Source: G963676095 sp963676095
Lineage (GTDB): Bacteria > Bacteroidota > Bacteroidia > Bacteroidales > Prolixibacteraceae
Length of the DNA stretch: 64,000 nucleotides
Assembly: GCA_963676095.1 (NCBI GenBank)
Contig: OY781040.1
Location: 3,720,001 to 3,784,000, forward strand
Reading direction: 5' to 3'
Shown: in pieces, positions 25,522-36,183 of the stretch
How the letters are laid out: every line of letters starts with the position of its first letter
How positions within the stretch are numbered: the first letter of the stretch is position 1
Program-made: the position numbers and the translations under genes
The notes under the pieces: model-generated
What the model was told of the DNA's origin: nothing
Databases searched by the model: none
What the model saw: the letters and a program-made list of their open reading frames with translations, nothing else

Positions 25522-28500
25522 ATGTCGTTAAACATTGAAAATCAGAGGATTAGTTTTTCTTCAACAAAGACTGTATTCGATTATCCCGATTTTTTGGAAG
25601 TTCAGCTTAAATCTTTTAAAGAATTTTTTCAGTTAGGAACTACTCCGGAGAACAGGAAAAATGAGAATCTGTTTAAAGTTTTTGAAGAGAACTTTCCAAT
25701 TACAGATACCAGAAATAACTTCGTACTTGAATTTATCGACTATCAGGTAGATCCTCCCAGGTATTCGATAGAGGAATGTATTGAAAGAGGTTTGACCTTC
25801 AGCGTTCCGGTGAAGGCAAAGCTGAAATTATATTGTACCGACCCAGAACATGAGGATTTTGATACTGTTGTCCAGGATGTATATCTTGGAACTGTACCCT
25901 ATATGACTGAGAAAGGCACTTTTGTCATCAATGGTGCGGAACGTGTAGTTGTTTCCCAGCTGCACCGGTCGCCTGGTGTTTTCTTTGGTCAGAGCGTACA
26001 TGCCAACGGTACAAAGCTTTATTCAGCCCGTATTATCCCGTTCAAGGGATCATGGATTGAGTTCGCTACCGATATTAACAGCGTGATGTATGCTTACATC
26101 GACCGTAAAAAGAAGTTGCCTGTAACAACCTTGTTACGAGCTATTGGATATGAGGGAGATAAGGATATTCTTGAGATTTTCGGACTGGCTGATGAAATTA
26201 AGGTTTCCAAAACCGGACTTAAAAAAATTGTTGGCCGGAAACTTGCTGCCCGTGTGTTGAAGACATGGGTTGAAGACTTTGTGGATGAAGATACCGGTGA
26301 AGTAGTCTCAATCGAGAGAAACGAAGTGCTGATTGACCGTGAGACGGTGATCGAAAACGAGCATATTGATGAGATTGTCGATTCCGGTGCAAAAACAATT
26401 CTTCTCCACAAAGAAGATCAGAACCTTCAGGATTTTGCGATTATATACAATACTCTTCAGAAGGATCCGTGTAACTCGGAGAAAGAAGCCGTATTGCACA
26501 TCTATCGTCAGTTGAGGAATGCTGAACCGCCGGATGAGGCAACTGCCAGGGATGTTATTGATAAATTGTTTTTCTCGGAAAAACGTTATGACCTCGGAGA
26601 GGTTGGACGTTACCGGATTAACAAAAAGCTGGGCCTGAATATTGACATGGGTACCCAGGTACTTACGAAGGAAGATATTATAGAGATTATTAAATATTTA
26701 ATTAAGCTGGTTAATTCTAAAACAGATGTCGATGACATTGACCATTTAAGTAACCGTCGTGTCCGCACGGTTGGTGAACAGATGTATAACCAGTTTGGCG
26801 TTGGACTTGCCCGTATGGCAAGGACTATTCGCGAACGGATGAACGTACGGGATAATGAAGTCTTTACTCCTATTGACCTCATTAACTCCAAAACGCTTTC
26901 ATCTGTAATCAATTCGTTTTTTGGAACAAATGCACTGTCACAGTTCATGGATCAGACCAATCCTTTGGCCGAGATGACGCATAAGCGTCGTATGTCGGCT
27001 CTGGGGCCTGGTGGACTGTCGCGTGAGCGTGCAGGGTTCGAAGTCCGTGACGTCCACTACACCCATTACGGAAGGCTTTGTCCTATTGAAACGCCGGAAG
27101 GACCGAATATCGGGTTGATTTCTTCGCTTTGTGTATTTGCCAAAGTGACTGATCTTGGATTTATTGCTACCCCGTACCGTAAAGTAGATAGCGGGAAAGT
27201 CGATCTGTCGGAAAATGGAGTTGTTTATTTAACAGCGGAAGAAGAGGAAGGGAAAGTAATTGCGCAGGCAAATGCCCCGATAGATGACGATGGAATATTT
27301 ATCAACCAGCGTGTTAAGGCTAGATTGGAGGGTGATTATCCGGTCGTTGATAATAATGAGGTACAATTGATGGACGTTGGGCCTAACCAGATTGCTTCGG
27401 TAGCCGCATCGCTTATCACGTTCCTGGAACATGATGATGCTAACCGTGCATTGATGGGATCGAACATGATGCGGCAGGCTGTTCCGCTGCTTCGTCCTGA
27501 GGCCCCGATTGTTGGTACCGGCCTGGAAGGTAGTGCAGCCCGTGATTCCCGGGTGATGGTTGCAGCTGAACGTGAAGGTGCGATTGAGTATGTTGATGCT
27601 GACGAGATCGTGGTACGTTACGACATGACTGACGAAGAAAGATATGTCAGCTTTGATTCAGATCTGAAGCATTACAAATTACAGAAGTTCCAGAAAACCA
27701 ACCAGGGGACTGTTGTTGACCTGAAACCAATTGTTTTTAAAGGACAGCGTGTCACCAAGGGGCAAATCCTTACCGAAGGATATGCGACCCAAGGAGGTGA
27801 ACTGGCCCTTGGACGTAACCTGATGGTGGCATTTATGCCATGGCAGGGATACAACTACGAGGATGCTATTGTAATTTCAGAACGTGTTGTCCGGGAAGAT
27901 ATATTCACATCCGTCCATGTTGACGAGTATGCCCTTGAAGTTCGCGATACCAAGCGCGGAGTTGAGGAATTTACTTCGGATATTCCTAATGTCAGTGAAG
28001 AAGCAACCCGGAACCTTGATGAAAATGGTTTGATCAGGGTGGGAGCCGTTGTTAAACCAGGCGACATCCTGATTGGAAAGATTACTCCAAAGGGAGAATC
28101 AGACCCTTCGCCTGAGGAAAAACTGCTCCGTGCAATTTTTGGAGATAAAGCAGGCGACGTAAAAGATGCTTCATTGAAAGCTTCTCCATCGTTGAATGGA
28201 GTTGTGATTGATAAAAAACTCTTCTCCCGTGTTGTAAAAGACAAGAAAGGGAAAATGGCGACTAAGCCGCTGCTCGATCAGATCGACGAGGAATTTGACC
28301 GGCAGGTGAGCGGTTTGCGGGCAAAGCTTGAAGATAAACTTTTCAACCTTGTTAATGGAAAAACGTCGCAAGGTGTTAAAGATTATTATGGCGGAGATGT
28401 TATTCCTAAAGGCGTGAAATTTACGCTGAAACAACTTCAGGAGGTTGATTATCTATCGGTTAATCCAGGGAAATGGACAACCGATAATGATAAAAACGGG

Positions 28501-29334
28501 ATGATCTATCAGCTGATCCTGAATTATATCGAGAAGTATAAGGATTTTGAAGCAGTAGCACGACGGAAACGTTATAATGTTACGATCGGGGACGAACTTC
28601 CTGCCGGAATTATCCAATTGGCAAAGGTTTATGTCGCTAAAAAGCGTAAGTTGCAGATTGGTGATAAGATGGCGGGACGCCACGGGAATAAAGGTATCGT
28701 TTCTCGTATTGTACGTGACGAAGATATGCCTTTCCTTGCCGATGGAACTCCTGTAGATATTGTATTAAACCCGTTGGGTGTACCTTCCCGTATGAACCTG
28801 GGACAGATTTATGAAACTGTTCTTGGTTGGGCAGGTAAGGTTCTTGGCTTGAAATTTGCAACCCCGATTTTTGATGGTGCCAGCCTTGAGCAGGTAACAG
28901 AGTATACTGATAAAGCAGGTGTGCCAGCTTATGGTAAAGCGACTCTGTATGATGGTGAAACCGGAGACCCGTTTGACCAGTCTGCTACTGTCGGGGTAAT
29001 TTATATGCTGAAGCTTGGACATATGGTTGAAGACAAGATGCATGCCCGTTCTATCGGTCCGTATTCTTTAATTACGCAGCAACCTCTTGGTGGTAAAGCC
29101 CAGTTCGGAGGTCAGCGTTTCGGGGAAATGGAAGTTTGGGCTCTTGAAGCATTTGGAGCTTCCCATATCTTACAGGAGATCCTGACTGTGAAGTCAGATG
29201 ATGTTCTGGGACGTGCAAAAGCTTATGAATCCATCGTTAAAGGAGAACCGATGCCTCAGCCCGGAATTCCCGAGTCGCTCAACGTATTGCTGCACGAACT
29301 TCGTGGCCTTGGTTTGAGTGTCACTCTGGACTAA
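25522..29334 (+). CDS. rpoB: DNA-directed RNA polymerase subunit beta
   Basis: The 1270-residue subunit shows the rifampicin-region motif SQFMDQTNPLAEMTHKRRMS, the catalytic-core segment GYNYEDAIVISERVV and the C-terminal KMHARSIGPYSLITQQPLGG that contacts beta'. It forms half of the active-site cleft. Length and order (rplL-rpoB-rpoC) are standard. Confidence 0.98.
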   Translation: MSLNIENQRISFSSTKTVFDYPDFLEVQLKSFKEFFQLGTTPENRKNENLFKVFEENFPITDTRNNFVLEFIDYQVDPPRYSIEECIERGLTFSVPVKAKLKLYCTDPEHEDFDTVVQDVYLGTVPYMTEKGTFVINGAERVVVSQLHRSPGVFFGQSVHANGTKLYSARIIPFKGSWIEFATDINSVMYAYIDRKKKLPVTTLLRAIGYEGDKDILEIFGLADEIKVSKTGLKKIVGRKLAARVLKTWVEDFVDEDTGEVVSIERNEVLIDRETVIENEHIDEIVDSGAKTILLHKEDQNLQDFAIIYNTLQKDPCNSEKEAVLHIYRQLRNAEPPDEATARDVIDKLFFSEKRYDLGEVGRYRINKKLGLNIDMGTQVLTKEDIIEIIKYLIKLVNSKTDVDDIDHLSNRRVRTVGEQMYNQFGVGLARMARTIRERMNVRDNEVFTPIDLINSKTLSSVINSFFGTNALSQFMDQTNPLAEMTHKRRMSALGPGGLSRERAGFEVRDVHYTHYGRLCPIETPEGPNIGLISSLCVFAKVTDLGFIATPYRKVDSGKVDLSENGVVYLTAEEEEGKVIAQANAPIDDDGIFINQRVKARLEGDYPVVDNNEVQLMDVGPNQIASVAASLITFLEHDDANRALMGSNMMRQAVPLLRPEAPIVGTGLEGSAARDSRVMVAAEREGAIEYVDADEIVVRYDMTDEERYVSFDSDLKHYKLQKFQKTNQGTVVDLKPIVFKGQRVTKGQILTEGYATQGGELALGRNLMVAFMPWQGYNYEDAIVISERVVREDIFTSVHVDEYALEVRDTKRGVEEFTSDIPNVSEEATRNLDENGLIRVGAVVKPGDILIGKITPKGESDPSPEEKLLRAIFGDKAGDVKDASLKASPSLNGVVIDKKLFSRVVKDKKGKMATKPLLDQIDEEFDRQVSGLRAKLEDKLFNLVNGKTSQGVKDYYGGDVIPKGVKFTLKQLQEVDYLSVNPGKWTTDNDKNGMIYQLILNYIEKYKDFEAVARRKRYNVTIGDELPAGIIQLAKVYVAKKRKLQIGDKMAGRHGNKGIVSRIVRDEDMPFLADGTPVDIVLNPLGVPSRMNLGQIYETVLGWAGKVLGLKFATPIFDGASLEQVTEYTDKAGVPAYGKATLYDGETGDPFDQSATVGVIYMLKLGHMVEDKMHARSIGPYSLITQQPLGGKAQFGGQRFGEMEVWALEAFGASHILQEILTVKSDDVLGRAKAYESIVKGEPMPQPGIPESLNVLLHELRGLGLSVTLD

Positions 29335-29382
29335 CAGAAGCACGGCGGCTATCCTATTCGGGGGAAGCCGTCCGGGTATTGG

Positions 29383-29400
29383 GCCACACAGTTTCGTGGC
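29383..29400 (+). promoter_or_regulatory. Small hairpin in the rpoB-rpoC gap
   Basis: GCCAC (29383-29387) pairs with GTGGC (29396-29400). It lies in the 113-base gap between rpoB and rpoC, together with a weaker CGGCT/AGCCG stem before it and GGAAC-GTA-GTTCC after it. There is no T-run, so these are more likely structural or processing features than terminators. Confidence 0.3.
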
Positions 29401-29447
29401 AACGGAACGTAGTTCCTCTTATTAATTGAAAAAACAGACATCTATAT

Positions 29448-32400
29448 ATGGCTTTCAGAAAAGATAATAAAGTAAAAAGTAATTTTACCAAGATCGCTAT
29501 CAGTCTTGCTTCTCCGGAAGAAATTCTGGAGCGTTCACATGGGGAAGTTCTGAAGCCTGAAACCATCAATTACAGAACGTATAAACCTGAACGTGACGGT
29601 TTGTTCTGTGAACGGATTTTCGGGCCGGTAAAGGATTATGAATGTCATTGCGGTAAGTACAAACGGATCCGTTACAAAGGGATTGTTTGTGACCGTTGTG
29701 GTGTTGAGGTAACAGAAAAAAAGGTGCGCCGCGAGCGGATGGGACATATTTCCCTGGTTGTCCCGGTTGCACATATCTGGTACTTTAAATCGTTACCGAA
29801 CAAGATTGGTTACTTGCTTGGTTTGCCGACCAAGAAACTTGACAGCATTATTTATTACGAAAGATATGTTGTTATCCAGGCTGGTGTAAAGGCCCAGGAT
29901 GGGATCAAAAACCTCGATTTTCTGACTGAGGAAGAATACCTTGACATCATGGATACGCTGCCGAAGGAAAACCAGTACCTCGACGATGACGATCCCAATA
30001 AGTTCATCGCCAAAATGGGGGCTGAGGCTCTTTATATGTTGCTGGAGCGGACCGAGCTGGATGAACTGTCTTATGATCTTAGGCATAAGGCAAACACGGA
30101 ATCTTCTCAGCAGCGTAAAAGCGAGGCACTGAAGCGTCTTCAGGTTGTAGAGGCTTTCCGTGCAAGTAAAAATATAAACCGTCCGGAATGGATGATTGTA
30201 AAAGTAGTGCCTGTTATCCCACCGGATTTAAGGCCTCTCGTGCCTCTTGATGGAGGACGTTTTGCGACCTCTGACCTGAATGACCTTTACCGAAGGGTAA
30301 TTATCCGGAATAACCGGTTGAAACGGTTGATTGAGATCAAGGCTCCGGAAGTCATTCTGCGAAATGAAAAGAGAATGTTGCAGGAAGCCGTTGACTCTTT
30401 GTTTGACAATTCACGTAAATCGAATGCTGTCAAGACGGAAAATAACCGTGCACTGAAATCTCTTTCAGATAGTTTGAAGGGAAAACAGGGACGTTTTCGC
30501 CAGAACCTGCTGGGTAAACGTGTTGACTATTCAGCCCGTTCTGTTATCGTTGTCGGGCCTACCCTGAAACTGCACGAGTGCGGTTTACCCAAAGGAATGG
30601 CTGCCGAATTGTACAAGCCTTTCATTATCCGGAAACTGATTGAACGGGGGATTGTTAAAACCGTGAAGTCGGCTAAGAAGATTGTTGACCGTAAAGATCC
30701 TGTTGTCTGGGACATTCTTGAGAATGTACTGAAAGGGCATCCGGTGATGCTGAACCGTGCCCCGACCTTGCACCGTCTGTCTATCCAGGCTTTTCAGCCT
30801 GTATTGGTAGAAGGAAAGGCTATTCAGCTTCATCCTTTGGTATGTACCGGGTTCAATGCCGACTTCGACGGAGACCAGATGGCTGTTCATGTGCCGCTGG
30901 GGAATCCGGCTATCCTTGAGACACAGTTGCTGATGCTGGCTTCTCAAAACCTGCTTAACCCTGCTAATGGTGCTCCAATCACTGTGCCTTCACAGGACAT
31001 GGTGCTTGGGCTGTATTATATAACAAAACACAGGACTGGGGCTCGCGGCGAAGGAATGACTTTCTACTCTCCTGAAGAGGTAATTATTGCCTATAATGAA
31101 GGGAAGATAGACATGCATGCGATTGTTAAGGTTAAGGTCGAAGATGTTGATGACAGTGGTGAGTATTTCAAACATATTATTGAAACCACTGTCGGTCGGG
31201 TTATCTTTAACCAGGTTGTTCCTCGCGAGGCAGGATATATTAATGAACTGTTGACGAAAAAATCGTTACGAAATATTATCTCCGATATCTTTAAGAAATC
31301 GGGAAATGCAACAACTGTACGTTTCCTTGACGACATAAAGAATCTGGGATACAAGATGGCTTACCGGGGAGGTTTGTCGTTTAACCTTAGTGATGTGATT
31401 ATTCCTGTAGACAAGAAAGAAATTGTTGATTCGGGGTATGCCGAAGTTGAGGAGGTCATTTCCAACTATAACATGGGATTCATCACTAACAATGAGCGTT
31501 ATAATCAGGTGATTGATATCTGGACACATGCCAATGCCAAACTAACCAATTCGGTTATGAAGACATTGAGCACGGATAAACAGGGGTTCAACTCCGTTTA
31601 TATGATGCTTGACTCGGGTGCCCGTGGTTCCAAGGAACAGATCCGCCAGTTATGTGGGATGAGGGGATTGATGGCAAAACCTCAGAAGTCTGGTTCTACC
31701 GGAGCTCAGATTATTGAGAACCCGATCCTTGCAAACTTTAAGGAGGGTCTTTCTGTTCTTGAGTACTTTATTTCGACTCACGGTGCTCGTAAAGGGTTGG
31801 CAGATACCGCCTTGAAAACAGCGGATGCCGGTTATTTGACACGCCGTCTGGTTGATGTTGCGCAGGATGTAATTATTCAGGAAGAGGATTGCGGAACGCT
31901 TCGCGGTTTGGTTGCCACAGCCGTGAAAAACAATGAGGAGGTTGTTGCTTCCCTTTACGACAGGATTCTTGGACGTACTACCGTTCATGATGTCTTTCAT
32001 CCGTTGACAGGAGAACTCATTGTTCGTACGGGAGAGATGATCGATGAAGATATTGCCAAGAAAATAGAGGATTCGCCTATTGAAAGCGTGGAAATCCGTT
32101 CTGTACTGACCTGTGAAGCTAAAATAGGAGTATGTAGTAAGTGTTACGGACGTAACCTGGCTACAGCAAATCTTGCGCGCAGGGGAGAAGCAGTGGGGGT
32201 AATCGCCGCCCAGTCGATTGGTGAACCTGGTACTCAGCTGACACTGCGAACTTTCCACGTGGGGGGTATCGCCGGTAACATTTCGTCCCAGTCAATGGTT
32301 GAGTCTCGGTACGATGGTATTGCCGAGATCGAAGAACTACGTACTGTTGATTCTGTTGACGAGCCGGGACATAAAATATCGATTGTTGTGGGCCGGTTGG

Positions 32401-33725
32401 CAGAATTGAGAATTGTCGATAAAAATACCCGGATTCCTTTATCAACCCATAGTATCCCCTATGGTTCCAAACTGTACATCGAGAATGGAGCAGAAGTTAC
32501 CAAGGGGCAAAAGATTTGTGAATGGGACCCGTATAATGGTGTTATTATTACCGAGTACGATGGTAAGATTTCGTTTGAACACCTGATCGATGGTATAACT
32601 TTCCGCGAAGAATCGGATGAGCAGACCGGTTTCAAGGAAAAGGTAGTCATCGAAACTCGTGATAAAACGAAAAACCCATCGTTGCGTATTATTGACGAGC
32701 AGGGCGGAGTGATCCGTTCGTACAACCTTCCTGTTGGAGGGCATATTTCTGTTGACGAGGGTGATATTGTAAAGGCAGGACAGGTGTTGGTAAAGATACC
32801 GCGTGCTTCAGGTAAGGCAGGTGACATCACCGGCGGTCTTCCGCGTGTTACCGAGTTATTCGAGGCCCGTAACCCGTCTAACCCGGCTGTCGTTTCCGAA
32901 ATTGACGGGGAAGTATCACTGGGCAAGATCAAGAGAGGTAACCGTGAGATCATCGTAACTTCGAGAGGTGGAGATGTGAAAAAATACCTGGTACCGCTTT
33001 CAAAACAGATACTTGTTCAGGAAAATGACTATATCAAGGCAGGGATCCCACTTTCTGACGGTGCTATTACGCCTTCAGATATCCTTGCAATCAAGGGACC
33101 TACGGCAGTTCAGGAATATATACTGAACGAGGTTCAGGATGTTTACCGGATGCAGGGTGTGAAGATCAACGATAAGCACTTCGAGGTAATTATCCGTCAG
33201 ATGATGCGTAAGGTCGAGATCGACGACCCGGGAGATACCCGCTTCCTTGAAAAGCAGGTTGTTGACAAGAATGAGTTCCTGCATGAAAATGACTGGATCT
33301 ATAATAAAAAAGTTGTGGTTGAAGCAGGAGATTCAGATCTTCGGGCTGGTATGATTATTACCTCACGCCGCTTACGTGATGAAAACTCTTCACTTCGTCG
33401 CCGTGATAAGAAGCTGGTCGAAGCCCGTGAAGCTATTCCTGCCACATCGAGCCAGATCCTTCAGGGAATCACCAGGGCTGCACTGCAGACGAGAAGCTGG
33501 CTGTCGGCTGCTTCATTCCAGGAAACGACCAAGGTACTTAATGAGGCCGCAATTCAGGGGAAAGTTGACTATCTTGACGGATTGAAGGAAAATGTGATCT
33601 GCGGTCACTTGATACCCGCCGGTACAGGTTTGAAAGAATATAAAAACCTGGTGGTAGGTTCCCGTGAGGAATACGATCGAATGGTTGATGTGAAGGAAAC
33701 GGAACGCGCAACTACAGAGGATTAG
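29448..33725 (+). CDS. rpoC: DNA-directed RNA polymerase subunit beta'
   Basis: The 1425-residue subunit has the N-terminal zinc site (CHCGKYKRIRYKGIVCDRCG), the absolutely conserved Mg-binding NADFDGD motif (470-476), the bridge-helix/trigger-loop region (GGIAGNISSQ and flanking segments) and the second zinc site (CEAKIGVCSKCYGRNL). It is complete and has the usual Bacteroidota length. Confidence 0.98.
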   Translation: MAFRKDNKVKSNFTKIAISLASPEEILERSHGEVLKPETINYRTYKPERDGLFCERIFGPVKDYECHCGKYKRIRYKGIVCDRCGVEVTEKKVRRERMGHISLVVPVAHIWYFKSLPNKIGYLLGLPTKKLDSIIYYERYVVIQAGVKAQDGIKNLDFLTEEEYLDIMDTLPKENQYLDDDDPNKFIAKMGAEALYMLLERTELDELSYDLRHKANTESSQQRKSEALKRLQVVEAFRASKNINRPEWMIVKVVPVIPPDLRPLVPLDGGRFATSDLNDLYRRVIIRNNRLKRLIEIKAPEVILRNEKRMLQEAVDSLFDNSRKSNAVKTENNRALKSLSDSLKGKQGRFRQNLLGKRVDYSARSVIVVGPTLKLHECGLPKGMAAELYKPFIIRKLIERGIVKTVKSAKKIVDRKDPVVWDILENVLKGHPVMLNRAPTLHRLSIQAFQPVLVEGKAIQLHPLVCTGFNADFDGDQMAVHVPLGNPAILETQLLMLASQNLLNPANGAPITVPSQDMVLGLYYITKHRTGARGEGMTFYSPEEVIIAYNEGKIDMHAIVKVKVEDVDDSGEYFKHIIETTVGRVIFNQVVPREAGYINELLTKKSLRNIISDIFKKSGNATTVRFLDDIKNLGYKMAYRGGLSFNLSDVIIPVDKKEIVDSGYAEVEEVISNYNMGFITNNERYNQVIDIWTHANAKLTNSVMKTLSTDKQGFNSVYMMLDSGARGSKEQIRQLCGMRGLMAKPQKSGSTGAQIIENPILANFKEGLSVLEYFISTHGARKGLADTALKTADAGYLTRRLVDVAQDVIIQEEDCGTLRGLVATAVKNNEEVVASLYDRILGRTTVHDVFHPLTGELIVRTGEMIDEDIAKKIEDSPIESVEIRSVLTCEAKIGVCSKCYGRNLATANLARRGEAVGVIAAQSIGEPGTQLTLRTFHVGGIAGNISSQSMVESRYDGIAEIEELRTVDSVDEPGHKISIVVGRLAELRIVDKNTRIPLSTHSIPYGSKLYIENGAEVTKGQKICEWDPYNGVIITEYDGKISFEHLIDGITFREESDEQTGFKEKVVIETRDKTKNPSLRIIDEQGGVIRSYNLPVGGHISVDEGDIVKAGQVLVKIPRASGKAGDITGGLPRVTELFEARNPSNPAVVSEIDGEVSLGKIKRGNREIIVTSRGGDVKKYLVPLSKQILVQENDYIKAGIPLSDGAITPSDILAIKGPTAVQEYILNEVQDVYRMQGVKINDKHFEVIIRQMMRKVEIDDPGDTRFLEKQVVDKNEFLHENDWIYNKKVVVEAGDSDLRAGMIITSRRLRDENSSLRRRDKKLVEAREAIPATSSQILQGITRAALQTRSWLSAASFQETTKVLNEAAIQGKVDYLDGLKENVICGHLIPAGTGLKEYKNLVVGSREEYDRMVDVKETERATTED

Positions 33726-33727
33726 AT

Positions 33728-34045
33728 ATGGAAGAGAATAAGAATAAAAGTCAGTTGAATATCGAGCTGAATGAAGAAATAGCACAGGGAACTTATTCAA
33801 ATCTTGCTATTATAACTCATTCAAGTTCCGAATTCGTGATCGACTTTGTGCGCGTTATGCCAGGGGTGCCTAAGGCCAACGTAAAGTCCCGGATTATCCT
33901 TACCCCGGAACATGCCAAACGTCTTTTGCTTGCTCTGGAAGATAACGTCAGAAAGTTTGAAAAAATAAACGGACCAATAAAACTTGGAGGAAATGATCAG
34001 ATGATACCTCCAATGGGGTTTGGTGGTCCTGCTGCAGAGGCCTGA
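33728..34045 (+). CDS. DUF3467 domain protein
   Basis: The 105-residue protein starts three bases after the rpoC stop and contains the DUF3467 pattern: GTYSNLAIITHSSSEFVIDF, VMPGVPKANVKSRIILTP and HAKRLLLALEDNVRKFE. Placement right behind rpoC is common in Bacteroidota, which suggests a link with transcription or with its regulation, but no function is established. A strong terminator follows. Confidence 0.9.
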   Translation: MEENKNKSQLNIELNEEIAQGTYSNLAIITHSSSEFVIDFVRVMPGVPKANVKSRIILTPEHAKRLLLALEDNVRKFEKINGPIKLGGNDQMIPPMGFGGPAAEA

Positions 34046-34075
34046 TTTCGTTTATTCTTTAAACATAAACAATAT

Positions 34076-34113
34076 AAAAACGGATGTTGAAATTTTTCAA
34101 CATCCGTTTTTTT
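34076..34113 (+). terminator. Intrinsic terminator of the rpoBC operon
   Basis: ACGGATGTTGAAA (34080-34092) pairs with TTTCAACATCCGT, giving a long stem with a tiny loop, followed by a run of seven or more T. It ends the long operon that starts at the tRNA cluster. Confidence 0.95.
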
Positions 34114-34234
34114 CATGATAAACCCTTAGCTAGAGTTCTGTCAGATAATTAAGTATGAAAAATATTATATGACAGGTAATAATTCGTTGAGAATCTTTTA
34201 TTACGTCGATGAAGATGTCGGAATGAAAACATCA

Positions 34235-35557
34235 TCAGATTAGTTCCCATCCATCCCTGTACTGATAGCCAAGTTTTGCTGTAGCCGTTCCATCCTGGTC
34301 ATCGACAAATTTTTCGGTAGCAGGGTCCCATTTAATGGTCTTTCCCAGGTCGATAGCAATATTGCCCAGGTTACATACTGTGGCACTCCTGTGCCCGATT
34401 TCAACTGGTACCACCGGGTCGGTGTGCTGGCGTACTGACTCAATAAAATTAAGCTGGTGCGGAATTTTTGTTTCATAAGGCATATTGTCAGCCTTTTCCG
34501 GTTGAGAAGGCAGTAATGAATCGCCAGAGGCTTTAAAATTTCCTCGTGATACTTCCAGCCAGCCTTTGTCTCCCCAGAATTTGACACCTTTGGTGAGGCC
34601 TTCGTCAAACGGTTCCGAGGTCATAACGATACCATTGGCGTAGGTGTACTTTATGTATTCCGAATTTTCACCCAAAGGGGAAATCTCAACAGGTCCGCTG
34701 TTGTCCATTCCTAATCCCCATTGAGCAATATCGAACATGTGGGCCCCCCAGTCTGTCGTATAGCCTCCCCCTGTTTCTTTATACCAGCGCCATCCTCCCC
34801 AGAATTGCTCGTTTTGAACAGGGTCGATGGAAATAGGCGGGTCAAGTTGATTGTTGAAGTGGATACTCGTAGGTAACGGTCCCAGCCAGCGGTCCCAGTT
34901 TAGATCTTCAGGAACAGATTCTTCAGGGAGATCATAAGGTTTGGGAGGCGCACCGACATACGCATTTACCCTTTGGATTGTCCCGAGCCTTCCTGTCTGC
35001 ACCATTTTGACTGCATGCTGAAAATTCGGGTCGGAACGCTGCTGGCTTCCAATGGCAAGAATCCTGTTGTTTTCCCTGACCGCTTTTCTTAATTGTTGTC
35101 CCTCATAGATCGTGAAGGTCATGGGTTTTTCCAGGTATACATCCTTGCCTGCTTTACAGGCAGCAATGGCTATCATGGCATGTGCATGATCGGGGGTGGC
35201 GATTACCACTGCATCGATATTCTTGTCAGCCAAAAGATCCTGAAATTTTTCATACGTTTTTACGTCAACGGGTACATTGTTTTTTGAATAAAAACCTTTG
35301 ACAAAGTTCTCAAATCGTTGACGCTTCCTTCCATAGACATCACATCCTGCAACTACTCTTACTCCTGGTATCTGTATAAAACCATTCAGCAAGAACATTG
35401 ACTGCTGTCCCATGCCGATAAATCCAAGAGTTACATTATCTTTTGACTTTTTGTTATTGCAGGAGAGCATGGATGGTAGTAATGAAATACCAGCAAGGCC
35501 AATCGCCGAGGTGCCTAAAAACTGTCTTCGGGAGAAGACTTTCCTTTCCTCTTTCAT
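34235..35557 (-). CDS. Gfo/Idh/MocA-family oxidoreductase, Tat-exported
   Basis: I place the start at 35557 (MKEERKVFSRRQFLGTSAIG), which opens with a Tat motif SRRQFLG and a lipobox-like LSC; a longer frame begins at 35623 without a signal. The 440-residue protein has a Rossmann segment (LGFIGMGQQSMFLLNGF), VIATPDHAHAMIA, EKPMTFTIYEG (the EKP motif) and a C-terminal substrate domain (GGGYTTDWGAHMFDIAQWGL). Exported members often oxidise or reduce sugars, including NAD-dependent glycosidase-like relatives. The substrate is unknown. Confidence 0.88.
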   Translation of the reverse strand: MKEERKVFSRRQFLGTSAIGLAGISLLPSMLSCNNKKSKDNVTLGFIGMGQQSMFLLNGFIQIPGVRVVAGCDVYGRKRQRFENFVKGFYSKNNVPVDVKTYEKFQDLLADKNIDAVVIATPDHAHAMIAIAACKAGKDVYLEKPMTFTIYEGQQLRKAVRENNRILAIGSQQRSDPNFQHAVKMVQTGRLGTIQRVNAYVGAPPKPYDLPEESVPEDLNWDRWLGPLPTSIHFNNQLDPPISIDPVQNEQFWGGWRWYKETGGGYTTDWGAHMFDIAQWGLGMDNSGPVEISPLGENSEYIKYTYANGIVMTSEPFDEGLTKGVKFWGDKGWLEVSRGNFKASGDSLLPSQPEKADNMPYETKIPHQLNFIESVRQHTDPVVPVEIGHRSATVCNLGNIAIDLGKTIKWDPATEKFVDDQDGTATAKLGYQYRDGWELI

Positions 35558-36183
35558 ATTAGTTGGTTTATAATTGGTTAAAATCGAAAAATCAAGTTGT
35601 GTAAAAGTAAGAATTATTGACAAATAGTCTGACTTTTAGTCTGTGAAAATATCATTCGTTTCATTTTTTTTGTCTTGCCGTAATGACTGATGGCAGGGAG
35701 CGGGGATCAATTGTTTTGTAGTATCCCTTGGGGCTAAGGTTAAGTGTGCGTGTTATGTCTGAATGGAATTTCTGTTATCTTCCCTGATTTTTTATCAAAA
35801 TAAGAGATTCGTTTTCTCTCGTTTTGAACCGGGCTCATTTCATTATTTTAAATAGTTTCGGATAGGCACAGATTTTTTCTTTTTCTCATCATAAACTTTC
35901 ATGTTTTGTTATTTCCGTAGAAAAGTGATGTATCGTTCAGAATGTTCATGACATACGGGTAAGTGAGGGATTGATAATTGCTACTAAAAAAAAATGACAA
36001 ATTATAGAGTTTAAATAAGTTTTAGAACATATTTTGTGAAAAAATGAAAGTAAAACAATTCGATAAGTGTCGAAATGTAATTTGTAAATGTTAATTTATT
36101 AATAATTATACTTTTTTCCTTTTTTGCCATTTTCCGTGCAGGGGATTATTTGTTAATATTGTAGCCTTTCCATAAAATGGGAA
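35558..36183. other. A+T-rich divergent intergenic region, no gene seen
   Basis: These 626 bases separate the divergent oxidoreductase gene from oadG. I find no open frame with protein-like content, no tRNA and no convincing hairpin with a T-run. Both upstream regions must contain promoters, but none matches the consensus well enough to mark. Confidence 0.6.
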
